From Dimorphilus gyrociliatus (taxonomy: Eukaryota > Annelida > Polychaeta > Dinophilidae), in contig CAJFCJ010000002.1 in the NCBI GenBank assembly GCA_904063045.1, forward strand, positions 4,540,475 to 4,604,474: a stretch of DNA of 64,000 bases, written 5' to 3'. The translations under genes were made by a program, and so were the position numbers. Of this stretch, positions 47,446-58,846 are shown piece after piece. The number at the start of each line of letters is the position of its first letter. Within the stretch, counting starts at the first letter, position 1. Under the pieces are notes generated by a model. It saw only the letters and a list, made by a program, of their open reading frames with translations, searched no databases and had not been told where the DNA came from.

Positions 47446-48803
47446 ATGAGTTCGTTCGAGGGAACGATGTTTTTATATAAAGATGCAGTGCTCGATAATT
47501 TCGAAGAGAAAAATAGGATGAAATCAATTTATTTTTTATCTCATTTTCATGCAGGTACGTTTCAATTGACAAATTTCGTTTATTCTTTTTTTTCGTTTTA
47601 ACGAATTTTAAAACTTTGACAGATCATATGACGGGCCTTAAAACAGAATCCTTTAAAAATTGTCTTACAGCAAAGTAAGAAATGCTATATTCTATAATCT
47701 TTTACTTATAATCAAAAATTTTTATCTTGATCAGTAATGCAAAAATCTGTATGTCGAAAATTACGCAGTCGTTATTATTAAACCGAAAAGAATACAGTCA
47801 CTTAGATAAATTAATTGTAAGTTTATATTCTAAAATTAATATTTGATGATAAAGGTATATTTTGAAACTCTTATAGCAAGTGCTTGATGTTAATGTCGCT
47901 CACCGTATTAAATTAAGAAAAGAAAACCCGTATTATGTCACAGTTACCCTTCTACCTGCTGGTCACTGCCCTGGCTCTGTCATGTTTGTAGCTACTTTAG
48001 GTTATTAATAAAATAAAAACTAATATATAATTATGTCTTCAATTTTAGGTTCTTGTTTGAAGGGGAACAGGGCAACATTCTCTATACTGGTGATTTCAGA
48101 TTAGCAAGGCAGGATATTGAGAGTATGAATGCCCTCTTTGTAAATGGACGGTCTGTATATCTTTGTTCATTTCATTTTTTCTATTTAATATTAACGATTA
48201 AATAGAATATTATAGATATAGCAACAAAAAAGAGAAAGAACATTTTATTGAGTTTTATCTAATGATAAGCATTATATATAGTAAATACAAGCAATATATA
48301 TTTTTTTTTGGTTGGCTTTGAAATTTACTGATCAAGCATTTTTTCCTCTTTATATATATATAGGCCTAAAGATTTAAAAGCTATTCATTGCGATACGACC
48401 TTCTTAGTAGAGAAAGCAAAATACTTACCTACACGGCAACTTTTAACTAGTCATATTCTAGAGCTAATACGAGGCTGGCTGGACTCTTCTAAAAAGCATC
48501 AAATTGTATTGAAACACAAAGCTACATTGGGCTACGAACAGATCTATGTTGATATATATAATAATCTAAATGAAAAGGTTATTGCATTTAATCGGATAAA
48601 TTGATAAAGATACGTATGCTAAAAGTTCAATTCTATAGGTTCACGTTAATTCATCAAATTACAAAGTTTATCAAACAATTGATGATATTGCAAGATCAAC
48701 AACGCCAACCATGAATGAAAGTATACGCGTTCATTGTAGATGTTGGACTAAAGTAAGTGCTTATGAAACCGACTCTACGATATAGTTATACATATGTATA
48801 AAC

Positions 48804-48835
<32 letters not shown>

Positions 48836-50531
48836 TTCGATTTATGACTTATACAGGAACAAAGCACTAACTCTTGTCTACCTTGCGAAGCAAGCGCAGC
48901 CCCAGATGATATCTTATTTATTTCACTATCGGCCTTAGGGTTTGTTCAAGGCCTGCGTAACGAAGACGTCTTAATTAAAGTTGGAGAAAATTCCTATAAG
49001 GGTCTCTACTCATTTCATTCCTCTTATATGGAGATATGTGATCTAATAAGGATACTAAAGCCGGATAGGGTATTCCCTAACGTCATCCCCAATGGTCAAT
49101 CAGCTGAAGAGGTAACTATGTGGCCTGTCTTTGAAAAATATTTTACACATTAATGCATTGCAGGTTCAAGAACGATTAAATGCACTTGTAAGTAACTATC
49201 AGAAAGAGAAAGAAGAACGCGAGATTGAACTTCTCAATGAAGCAAAGAAAAAAACATCTATCTTTCGGGCAGAAATGACCAATCATTCTCATGAATTTGA
49301 TTTCTTTCATTCACTTAATGATGAGCAGACACAAAATAAGGTGAATTTTCAGACAGAAACTGTTCTTAATTCTAAATTTCGATACCTTGGAAATTTCTTA
49401 AAGGCTGAAAATCGAACTCAAAAGGTTAAAGATTCCAGAGGCGTAAAATATAACGAAAAAACTGGTATGTTTAGTTTTGGATTTGCCTGTGAAACGCTTT
49501 CGGAAAAAGAACCTTCTCAATCTACTAATGCATCTCTAAACGAAGATACTAAGTCTACTGAAGGAGCTGAAGAAGAGATGGAACAAACGTTACAAGATGA
49601 AACGCAAAAGGGTATAACGAATACGAAAGAGTTAAAGAGTATTTTAGAAAAGACGGATCATTTAACAAACTACACGAATAAGCCGAAAAGTAATAGCGTA
49701 TTTAATGAGGAAGAACGTTCTGCTGCTGCAGATGATAAAGATGATGAGGCTAAATCGTCAGAGAGTAAGAAACGTAAATTAAATGATGGAACGGGAGTTG
49801 CTGATGAAAGATCCCTGAACGAAAGCAACGTCTCTCAGTCCTCAAAAGTGATTGAAAATACATCCAATCCTTTGAAGAGAAAACCAGTAGAAAATAAAGA
49901 CATACCAATTATTTATATTTCCTCTGATTCTGAACCTACTCAACCAAACCCTCCAAGACATTACGAAATTGCCTTGTTAGCTTCTCAGCCTATGGAGCCG
50001 GATATGACTAGAATGACACAAGGTGGTTGGTTAATTAACTATGCACGAGGTGAACAAGAGATAGTTTACTTATCCGACGATACCGATACAGAAGAAGGAG
50101 AAATTCTGTACGAGGAGCAGGTAAATTTCCTAATTAAAAAAGTTAACTGCTTTAATCCTTTTGTTCTTTCTATTAAGCTTCGTAAGAGGAAACAGAATAT
50201 GAGAGAAAGATGGGCCAGAAGATGGGAGGAGAAAATAAAAAATCCTAATATTGCACAAGAAGATTTAGAGGCAATGGAAAAGCGATATAAAATGCTCGAT
50301 AATTGTCACTTAAATTCTAGTCAAAAGATTATAGACAGAGATTGCAACGATTCAGTTGAATTAGGTAAAACGGTTACAAAAATGGATTTAAATAGTCAAG
50401 AATACGAAGGAGATCTCGATACAACAAATGAAAGTTATATATCGAATAACTTCAAGAACAGAATTAAACGATTAACAAAGAAGAGAAATTCTCCTTCAGC
50501 TCATGATGTTGTTGATTTGACAGTTGATTAA
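47446..50531 (+). CDS. DCLRE1C: Artemis-like SNM1 nuclease
   Basis: Ten exons: 47446-47554, 47623-47674, 47735-47816, 47877-47983, 48049-48150, 48364-48577, 48639-48752, 48857-49111, 49164-50120, 50178-50531. They give 781 residues. Artemis opens hairpins and trims ends in non-homologous end joining. The metallo-beta-lactamase/beta-CASP core is intact: MSSFEG start, Asp17, HFHADH (His33, His35, Asp37, His38 at the same positions as human), LPAGHCPGSVMFLFEG and YTGDFRLA. CDTTF-like HCDTTF and SFHSSY follow. The tail (after ~345) is acidic, disordered and divergent. It has a KKRK nuclear signal and three SUMO-interaction-like motifs. The last intron (57 nt) is in frame and stop-free. Its 3' end faces KXD1; AATAAA is at 50596. 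Confidence 0.94.
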
Positions 50532-50595
50532 TATATTGATAATTGGATTCTAATTTAATCAAAAATTCTTCACTGCCTAGACAGCATTCCGCCTG

Positions 50596-50601
50596 AATAA
50601 A
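50596..50601 (+). terminator. Poly(A) signal AATAAA for Artemis
   Basis: AATAAA 65 nt after the Artemis stop and 77 nt before the end of the convergent KXD1 gene, so the two 3' UTRs probably abut or overlap. Confidence 0.55.
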
Positions 50602-50677
50602 CTGTTAATTGAACAGTTGCAAAGAGTTTTCACCTATATTATTTAATTGGTTATCTTAATTGCCAAATTTCATGTTA

Positions 50678-51073
50678 TTAGCTGTCCTCGACAGAAACAT
50701 TTTCATCTTCTTCGGACAGAGTCCTTGTAATTTGATTTCTGAAGGCATCCGGGTATTTCTTTTCGATGATGCTCTTTAGATGTCGAATTTTTTTGAATAC
50801 AAAATCCAAATCTCTCTTCAAAGTGAATAAAACTTGATTATGTTTAAGATAATCATTCATACTGCTCTGATATCTTAGGTGAGATAATTGATTAAATGTC
50901 ATGAGCATTTCATTTGTTTTCTCAAATCTAGCAAGCATACTCCTTTGCGATTCTATAATTCTGTCGACATCTTTAGTTTTTATAATACCGGTAAAGCTTT
51001 CGAGAAAGACATCAGAGGGATCGTGAATATTATCATTATTTGTCGATGACGAAGCTGACGAGTCAATATTCAT
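50678..51073 (-). CDS. KXD1: KxDL motif-containing protein 1, BORC subunit
   Basis: A single exon encodes 131 residues. The centre matches KXD1: a RSMLARFEKTNEMLMTFNQL helix, then the KRDLDFVFKKIR stretch that contains the K-x-D-L motif, then KKYPDAF. KXD1 is a small coiled-coil subunit of BORC (and BLOC-1-related complexes). BORC sits on lysosomes and recruits ARL8, which is encoded at 8501-9710 in this window. The N-terminus is Ser/Asn-rich and the C-terminus acidic; both are probably disordered. It lies tail-to-tail with Artemis, and upstream on the same strand is ASTE1. Confidence 0.92.
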   Translation of the reverse strand: MNIDSSASSSTNNDNIHDPSDVFLESFTGIIKTKDVDRIIESQRSMLARFEKTNEMLMTFNQLSHLRYQSSMNDYLKHNQVLFTLKRDLDFVFKKIRHLKSIIEKKYPDAFRNQITRTLSEEDENVSVEDS

Positions 51074-51375
51074 AGTTAAAGCATGTAGGCAATTCTTTAG
51101 GAGAATTGAGTATTTCGTCTTTTCAGATAATAAATTAAAAGAAGCAAAAAATTCATTGACTGGTACCAGTTTTCTCTAACATGTTAACAAACTAGTTTAT
51201 TTGTGTTCAAGTGTAACAAAACAAATAACAGTTACACAAATTAATTACTCAATAATACTCTGATTTATCACAAAATCTTTGCTGTACGTATCAAACACAA
51301 AATTTGTTTTAAGAAACAACAAGATAAAAAAGTCCAGTAAAAAAAGGGAACAAGTTTTAACAAAAATAAGTTTAA
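51074..51375. other. Spacer between ASTE1 end and KXD1 start
   Basis: 302 bp of AT-rich sequence with the KXD1 promoter and the ASTE1 3' UTR. No M-box or CLEAR site comparable to that at ARL8 is seen. Confidence 0.45.
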
Positions 51376-53929
51376 TTAGAATGCTGCTATATCCCTCCAG
51401 ACCCACTCTTCAATGTGCATTATATTACGGCAAACAAACTGTATCATTTCTTGTTTAGATAGAAGAGTTTGTTTGAAAGCTAATGAGACAGTATGCCTAT
51501 CTTCCGGAGAAAGATGCTTTAAAAGAGGTGTAGCTAACAAAAAAATTAAGTATAATATATAACAATATACAATATTACTAAATATTTATTACCGTGACTG
51601 GTTGCGCAACCATATAATGCCACAAATACTGAGCCCGAAAAAAATTGACTAGGAGACGGAAATTCTTTTTCCAAGAACAATGTTTTAGCAATAAATCTAT
51701 AAGCGTATCGGTAAACAGCCTTTTAATGAAAGAAATAAATAAAACTATATCTTATACCAATAATATGAAAGATAACAAAAAAGATGTATTTGTTAATTAC
51801 CTGAAACCAAGTTCCTACTGTAACTGATCGCACACTTGGAACAATTCTGTATGAACGAAATTTTGTTTCATCCATTTGAGGTGCATGAAGAACCATAGCG
51901 GCACAAGCAAGAAATTCTTCTAATGATATTGATAGATTACGCTGATAATTCAATAGAAGGAAGAATCTAAAAATATTATGTCAATATAATTTAAAAGATA
52001 CAACATACTTTAGAAATAAAATTCAATTTTACCTTAAAATATAGCACAAAAATCCAAATTTTCTTCCATACTTATCGAAATAATTGGCGGGGGAATCTTT
52101 GGAATTAAATATAATATTATTTTCTGAAAGAGAAGATTACGAAAGAATCTTATTTTCATTTACCTCCTTCTTTCTTTTCATCAAAGCTCATGAGAATGTG
52201 AAAATATTTTAGGTTTTTAAATATTTGAACCAATTTTATTTCATTAACTGTCGGTATTGTTTCTATTGTTGCAGTTACTGCGGCTTTTGAACGCTTTTAA
52301 AAATAACAAATAATTTTGACTGTAAAGCAAACGCTTTTTAAATAGTGTAAATATTTACCAATCTCATTTGAAACAAGTCGAAAGGTGCCCTTCCGAATTC
52401 TTTTACCCTAGTTGCATCGTCGGGTAGGACGAAATTATATAAAACCTGCCTTAGGCAGGATAGTGCTTCTTCGCAAACTGGACTTCCTTTACTATTGTCC
52501 TCTAACATTAATCGATACCAAAAATATCCTCTATGTATAGCTAAAAGATTTGAATCGATTTGACCCATCGAAACACGTTCACAAAGGATCATATCAATTT
52601 CATCGGGTCTTTCTGAATCTTCTGATTCTTTCGTATCTTCTTCACTTGCACCATTCGATTTAGAATCGTTTTTAGACTTAAGAGATAGCGAGTAATTAAT
52701 TAAAAATAATTATAAAAGCAGGAAAAGAATTCTTACTTCGTGCAAAGTAAGAGAAAAGAATTTAATAGTTCTTTCCACTCCTTGCTTTAATTCAGAATCT
52801 TCATTTAATTTTGTCAAAACGGATTTATTTCCTAATGGATTTCCATAGAATCTAAAATAGATAAATAAAAAAGTAGTATAGTGAATAATTTATAAGAAAA
52901 ATCAGTGAAACCAATAATTTACCTTATGTGAGCTGCAGCTTGTAAAAGTGAACAGTTTTCTGGTAATGTTAAGACTTTTTTTATTATAGCGTGATGAGCT
53001 CCCATAAAATTACTAGGTAATATCATGGCAAGAAACATAAGATGATCAACTTGTTGTAACTGTTGAGGTAATTATGTTAATGTAATAAAAGAAGTAATAT
53101 AACATCTTTATCTTTATTTTTACCTGTAAACACTTTGCTAATTTACTGGCTGATACAATACCACAATTCAGCTTTAAAGGCTTACAAGGTAATGGAGAAT
53201 ATCCCATTTCCATATCGTGATCCAAGTCGAAGAATTCAAATGGAATAAACTTGCAATTTTTGAATATACAAAAGTCACTGTCATTGCTCAATACTGCAAA
53301 AGCTTTTGGCCTGTTTTGCAGATCAAGAGCAATTAGCTCATTCGTCTCATTATCAATTACATAAATAAATTCAATCTCATTTTCACGTAAAGTTTCCTGA
53401 CAAATTAATAATATCTTTACAATAAAATAAAATTTATGAAAATAGTGGAAAAACTCACTTGAATTTGAATTTCGAGGCACACAGGTCGTATTTTATCCTC
53501 GTCTGCTAGATCATATATATTTTGCATACCCGCAATACATTCTAAGATTTTATTCATAGTCACTATTCCCTGATAATGTCTCTGTTTCCATGTGCCGAAC
53601 TTAAGCTCTGTTGTTGTTTTATCAACACCTTGAGTGGCATCTACATACATAACTAATCTAATTTGAGCATTTCTTAAATGCGTGATAAAGGTTTCAACAT
53701 ATTTTGCAAGACTTTTGTACTCTCCTCCCAGATGCCGAACGAAACGATGGCCCGACTCTTTGACGATAGCCTTATAAAAGTTATCTAGAATGAAGTGCTC
53801 GAAGGCGTAAAAGTCACATAGAATTTCTATGCCATCATCTTCCTTTTTTGATTCTTCTAACAAATCTATTGTATCCGCAACAAGATCGCGTGCAGTTTTA
53901 ACATAGGGTAGTAAACCTTGCACGCCCAT
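51376..53929 (-). CDS. ASTE1: Asteroid homologue 1 (XPG-like nuclease family)
   Basis: Ten exons in transcript order: 53929-53459, 53396-53124, 53059-52923, 52851-52737, 52676-52359, 52293-52164, 52123-52033, 51966-51801, 51719-51593, 51533-51376. They total 1986 nt, 661 residues (human ASTE1 is 679). The start is MGVQGLLPYVK, typical of XPG/FEN-type N domains. EILCDFYAFEHFI places the first acidic residue, and VMYVDATQG follows. The block AVLSNDSDFCIFKNCKFIPFEFF closely parallels the ASTE1 SSDSDFCIF motif. The C-terminal two thirds are helical (for example YRYAYRFIAKTLFLEKEF) without a recognised domain. FAM120 is the alternative family, but the SDSDFCIF block favours ASTE1. Human ASTE1 is reported to cut 3' overhangs at breaks, which fits its proximity to Artemis, though proximity alone proves nothing. 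Confidence 0.88.
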
Positions 53930-54470
53930 GATTAAATGGCGTATTATCACTCGCTACTCGATTTGCTATAGTGCTTTTCTGTCTAAGCTCCAAATAACGG
54001 GACTCTCTAAACTGCGTTTCGGAAAAAAGAAAATACTGCATTATACTCCAATTTGTTACCCAAAAAGTTTTTAAAGCTGACGTACAATTATAATTATAAG
54101 TTGACCTTTTCGAAAGTTATTTATTCTATTAAACAGAGATTCATTTTAGTGACAAGCTGCATAATTCATAATTTTTTTATTTATGCATTAGATTTATTAT
54201 ATTTGAAAACAGGAATTAAATGCACAAAAATTTTCGTTTGTAATCTCAAGCAATTAAAACAGCTAAATTTAAAGCGGTAAAATCATTCGTTGCTTGTATT
54301 TGTTTTTCTTTCTGCAACTTAAAAACAGGCAAAATCTGCTAATAAAAAAAGCACCATACTAAACTGGTACAACATCAAAACATCATGACTAAAGATGGAT
54401 TATTTACAGTGATTCTAAAATACTGCAGTTCTTACAAAAAAACTGAAAAGTAAAGGTAAACAATTGCAGG
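53930..54470. other. Spacer upstream of ASTE1, downstream of the CAP-Gly gene
   Basis: 541 bp. The open frame on the plus strand at 54053-54280 is Ile/Leu/Tyr-rich and has no start context or family match, so it is not called. The ASTE1 promoter and the 3' UTR of the next minus-strand gene must lie here. Confidence 0.45.
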
Positions 54471-57400
54471 TTACGACTCTTCAGCATTTAAAAGCTCATA
54501 AGTATCTGATCGTTTTAAGGAGCAAGGTGCTCCAGGAGGTGTCGTTTCATTATAGCATCTAAGTTTATACTCTAATTCTTCATTATTCATAGAAAGTCTC
54601 TTATTAGCTTTACTTTCTTTTTCAAACTTTCGTAAAAGTTTCTGATGCTTGTCTACAATATCTTTTTCGTACTCGGCTTTCATTTCTATAATTGCTTGTT
54701 TATTTTCAACATCTCTCTTTAAATCTTCGACTTTCCGCCTCAAAATTTCTAGCTCTTCTAAGCGACTTTCGTATCTAGCAATTTTTTGTCTTTGAGCGGA
54801 TATTTCTTCATTTTTCATGTCTAATACAGCTTTGAGACTACGTATTTCATCGGGTAAATGCTTATACTTGGCTAAAGCACTTTGTACTTTCATATGGGCA
54901 TTTTGTTCGCTTTCTTGTAGGTAGCTCTTCTCTCTATTCCGTAAATCTTCGCACTCTCGTCGTAAGTAGTCGACCTTTTCCTAAAAAGAAATAGTTAAAT
55001 TATTCAACAAGTTGAAGCAGATAAGAAAAAATTCAAAGGTGAAGTTGTGCACCACAACCTCGGAAATTTGCGTTCCCGGCAATGATTGCTTTTATTGAAG
55101 CGAATCAATTATTTATAGAAGGAGAGGTTAAAATAGTTAAAAGCTATTAAGAAGTTAAAGATAATCTATGCATAGATAGATGATAATAGTATCTTAAAAA
55201 CATATTTACACTAATATATATATTTTCTGCTTATATATTTTGCTTGATTTTGGGTAAAATTTATGACTAAAGTGTTCAAAAGTATTATTATAAGAAAATT
55301 ATAAGGAGACAGAATTTTTCGTTTAATAATACTTTTCATTCACTTGAAATTTAAAACATCTTTGCATAATAAATAAGAATAGCCTGATAAATGTATTTAC
55401 CTAGATTTTGGGATATATTGATCCTATTTCTCTTTTACCTTGCTTAAATGCAAATACTTGGGTATTTAAGAAAGGTTGAAGTATATTTTTATTATATTGC
55501 AAATCATTTATACAGTTTTTGGGGTTGTTGTTGTTTTTTTTTTGATAATTTATGTTGTTGCTTTATATATAAAAAAATCATTGACGAAAACGTCGAAGGT
55601 GAAAAAAAATAAAAGTTATAACTTAAAAAAATATTCTATAAAAGTACCGATTTCTTTTTATAATTAACTCTTAACAGCTCCAATTTTTCCTGGAATTTTT
55701 TTTCATTGAATAGATATTTTTAAAACAAGCAAAAAAAAAGAAATAAAAATTTGTTAGAAAACAAATAACAATAATTAAAATTTTGCTGAAAAGATTAATT
55801 TAGAAAATAGATTTGATTTTGATTATAAGCAGCAACATTATTAAAGCATCTTTATATTTTTTTCTTATAGTTTGAAGAGTTATATTCTAATATAGAATTA
55901 TTATATTTCTTTTTATATTAAGCTATTATTCTTACCAAAATGCCAGTTTTGTCATTATTCTATCAAAATTTTATTTCATATTATAAAATATAATAGCTAA
56001 AGTTTATTTACTTACTGATAAATTGATTTTAATGGTTTCAAAGCACCCGGCCATCTCTGATAATTTCGTTTCGTGAGTGGCGTGTAATTCTATAATTATT
56101 TCATATAATTACTTGTAAATGCACATCTTTTTTATTTAATTTTACCTGCAATGATATTTTCGTGTTCTGATTGCATAGCGGTTAGGAGAATATTGTGATC
56201 ATCGTCGAAATCTTGTAGTTTCTGCTTATATTCTACTTCTTGCTCTTGCAACTGAAAGTTTATATTGCAAATTATTTTACATAGAAACTAGATGTCATAT
56301 TTGTGAATGTAGTATATACTTACTTCATTTTGATGGTGCACTTTAACTTGCTGAATTTCTAATTGATGACTTTTAGTGGCTGTAATATACATTTTAATAA
56401 AATTTCTTACGGTATTGAAACATTTTTAAAACTTACAATCTTCAATTAAACTTTCTAATTCTGTTATTCGATCTTGTAATTCTGTTATTTCTAAATGATG
56501 ATTATTCGATATTTCTGTTCTTTCTTCTTCAAATTCGTTCTTAATTTGTTCTATTTCCGTATATAACTCATCTCTTTCGGTTTTTATGGCCTCTGCAAAA
56601 TTGATAATGATTCAAAAAATTGTTTCTTTTAATAGTATACTCTATAATGAATTACTAACCACCAAAATTTCTGATTCTTTCATTATCACAATTCGATTCA
56701 TCAAGCTGGTTAGATGAAAACATAATCAACATAATATATTTTTTCTTATATATATTATATTAAAATATACCTTAAGTTGTAAAAATTGAAGAAGAACAGC
56801 AAATACAGAAAAGCCTCTATTTGAATGTTGTAAAATCTTTTGGGAATCAACAATCATTTTTTCTCTATCTGCAAGGATCTTTTCTAATTTCTTCTTTTCT
56901 AACTTTAAATTTTCTGCGTAAAAGAAAATTTTTACCATTAAGAATTTATTATTTACATTTAATTTCTAAACTGAAAAGAAAATATTTAATAATAAAAATA
57001 CCTGCGATCTTAGCATGATCTTCTTTCTTTAGCGGAGGATTGTTAGAATGAGGCATTGAGGACCTTCTCTTTTGACGTGCAGCAGCGGAAACTATTTTAA
57101 ATAGAAGACAAATTAATTTAATTGTTAAAAATTTACAAAAATACTTTGCTTACTGGATGTATTACTTGATGCGGAAGGAGGGCCTTTACTGGTATTCCTT
57201 GTTGAGAAAGAACCTCTTGAACTAACAGAATTCCGGGATGCTTGGGAATCTACACTGGTTGTAGAATTATTAATATTTCTTTGCTTTAAAGTAGGTGTTT
57301 CTTTAGATATTCCCAAAGATAGCCGTCTATTTTGTGCATCTTTCTTCACAGGCGTTGATGTTTTTAGTCGAGTGAAGGAGGCGTTTGATGAATTATCAGA

Positions 57401-58846
57401 TAGTGTGCTAGAGTTTAATTTTATCGGTGGAACTTTAGGTGTAATTGAAGTTCTCTTTACAACAGGAATTTGAACGGGTTTCTTTGTGGTGACTTTGGGA
57501 GGAGGTACACTAGGTCTCTTAAAAGTAGGATTTTTGGCTGGTGGTATCGAACTTTTCTTTGGTATAGGTTTTTCATCTTTTTTCGGAATGGTTTTAACTT
57601 GGGGTTTACGTAAACTATTGGTTTTCTTCTCTGCAGTTTTCTTTGGCTTTTCCGGACTGGAATGTTTCACATCTTTTCCAATACAGTTTTCTTTATCATT
57701 TGACGAACTGCTACTTTCATGTTGCATTTGAATAACATCATATGTGACTTCCAACTGCTGGGTCGAAAAATCGACAGAAACTGAGAAATCCGAGTGATGC
57801 GACATTTGTATGACATCTACAGTTGCCTCTTCCTTCAAGGATTTATCCTTTTCTTTTTCAGTTTCTAACTCCTCCACTTTATCAATAGCATCCGAGACAA
57901 TAGTGAAAGTTGCATTATTCGAATTGATATTTGGGGATAATTCTCCTTGATAACCTGTATCGGTTGAAGAAACTAGAGAGACTGGACAATCTTGCAGAGT
58001 TGCAATTTTAGACTGGGTAAGTGGCGGTAAATCACATTGATAGCCAGTATCACTACTTAAGACAAGTTGATCATGCTCTTTGGAAGTAGTAATAGAACTA
58101 GTAATAGAACGCGGATGAACAGCAGAAAGATGCATACTTGAAACAACATCATCCTGATAACCGGTATCCGTGCTAGCGGTTAATATAGCGTTTGCTTCGC
58201 TAACGTCAGAACTTTTTTCCATTGACTGAATATTTGGAGGAAATTTGTCACGACATTCACTAGGGTCTTCACTACTACCAGCGGATGGATCATCGACTTT
58301 GGTGATCGTTGTATTTTTCTTTTTTCCTTTGGTATCAGTGCGTTTTTCGACTTTAGATTCACTAGTTGTTGCCCCAGTTGCAACAGACTTTTCTTTATCT
58401 TTGGAGTCTGTTTGATTCTGTCGGAGTTTAGAGGAACGAAGACCCATCGACAATCGACTCTGATAAGACGATTGGTTTTGTCTTGCCCTCTTAACTTCTA
58501 CTTCCTCCTTCTTCTCCATAGTGACTTTACTCACAGGAGCAAAAATACCAAAATTATCTTCACAGTTGAAGTAGGTAACACCTTCAACGCTTCCATTGTT
58601 TTTACCAATTTTTTCATCTAATTCAATGCCACACCATTCACCCTGAGCAAATTTTGTTTTACCAAAATATTTCAGAATACCCGATTTTGTACCAGATATT
58701 CGTACTCTGTCTCCAATTTTAAAGCCTTGGGTAGTGGAAATGGAGTTTTGAGGGAGAGAAGTAGGTGCAGGAAGTAAGGATTTACGTTTTCTACCACTAT
58801 TCGAGGCGCTGCTGCTTCCCTGTTGGGATTTCTTTTTTGTCAACAT
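54471..58846 (-). CDS. CAP-Gly and coiled-coil microtubule plus-end protein (CLIP-like)
   Basis: Nine exons in transcript order: 58846-57154, 57091-57002, 56913-56771, 56705-56660, 56592-56437, 56379-56324, 56251-56146, 56089-56016, 54980-54471. They total 2874 nt, 957 residues. One CAP-Gly domain (about 42-110) has the GKNNGSVEG groove and EGxxYF-type core (GVTYFNC), which binds the EEY/F ends of tubulin and EB proteins. A long Ser/Thr/Lys/Pro-rich linker follows, with three copies of S-D-T-G-Y-Q, two of DVIQM, and an SSIP sequence that fits the EB-binding SxIP motif. The rest is heptad-like coiled coil. It ends in RLSMNNEELEYKLR and a short tail, reminiscent of MTUS-family ends rather than the zinc knuckles of CLIP-170. 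The last intron (55-56 kb) is about 1 kb, the longest of this gene. Confidence 0.9.

Noticed and set aside
55476-55667. Plus-strand 63-codon frame in the long last intron of the CAP-Gly gene
   Set aside because: Highly hydrophobic and Lys-rich from T and A runs, with no start context; not a credible nested gene, unlike the one in the cyclase intron.
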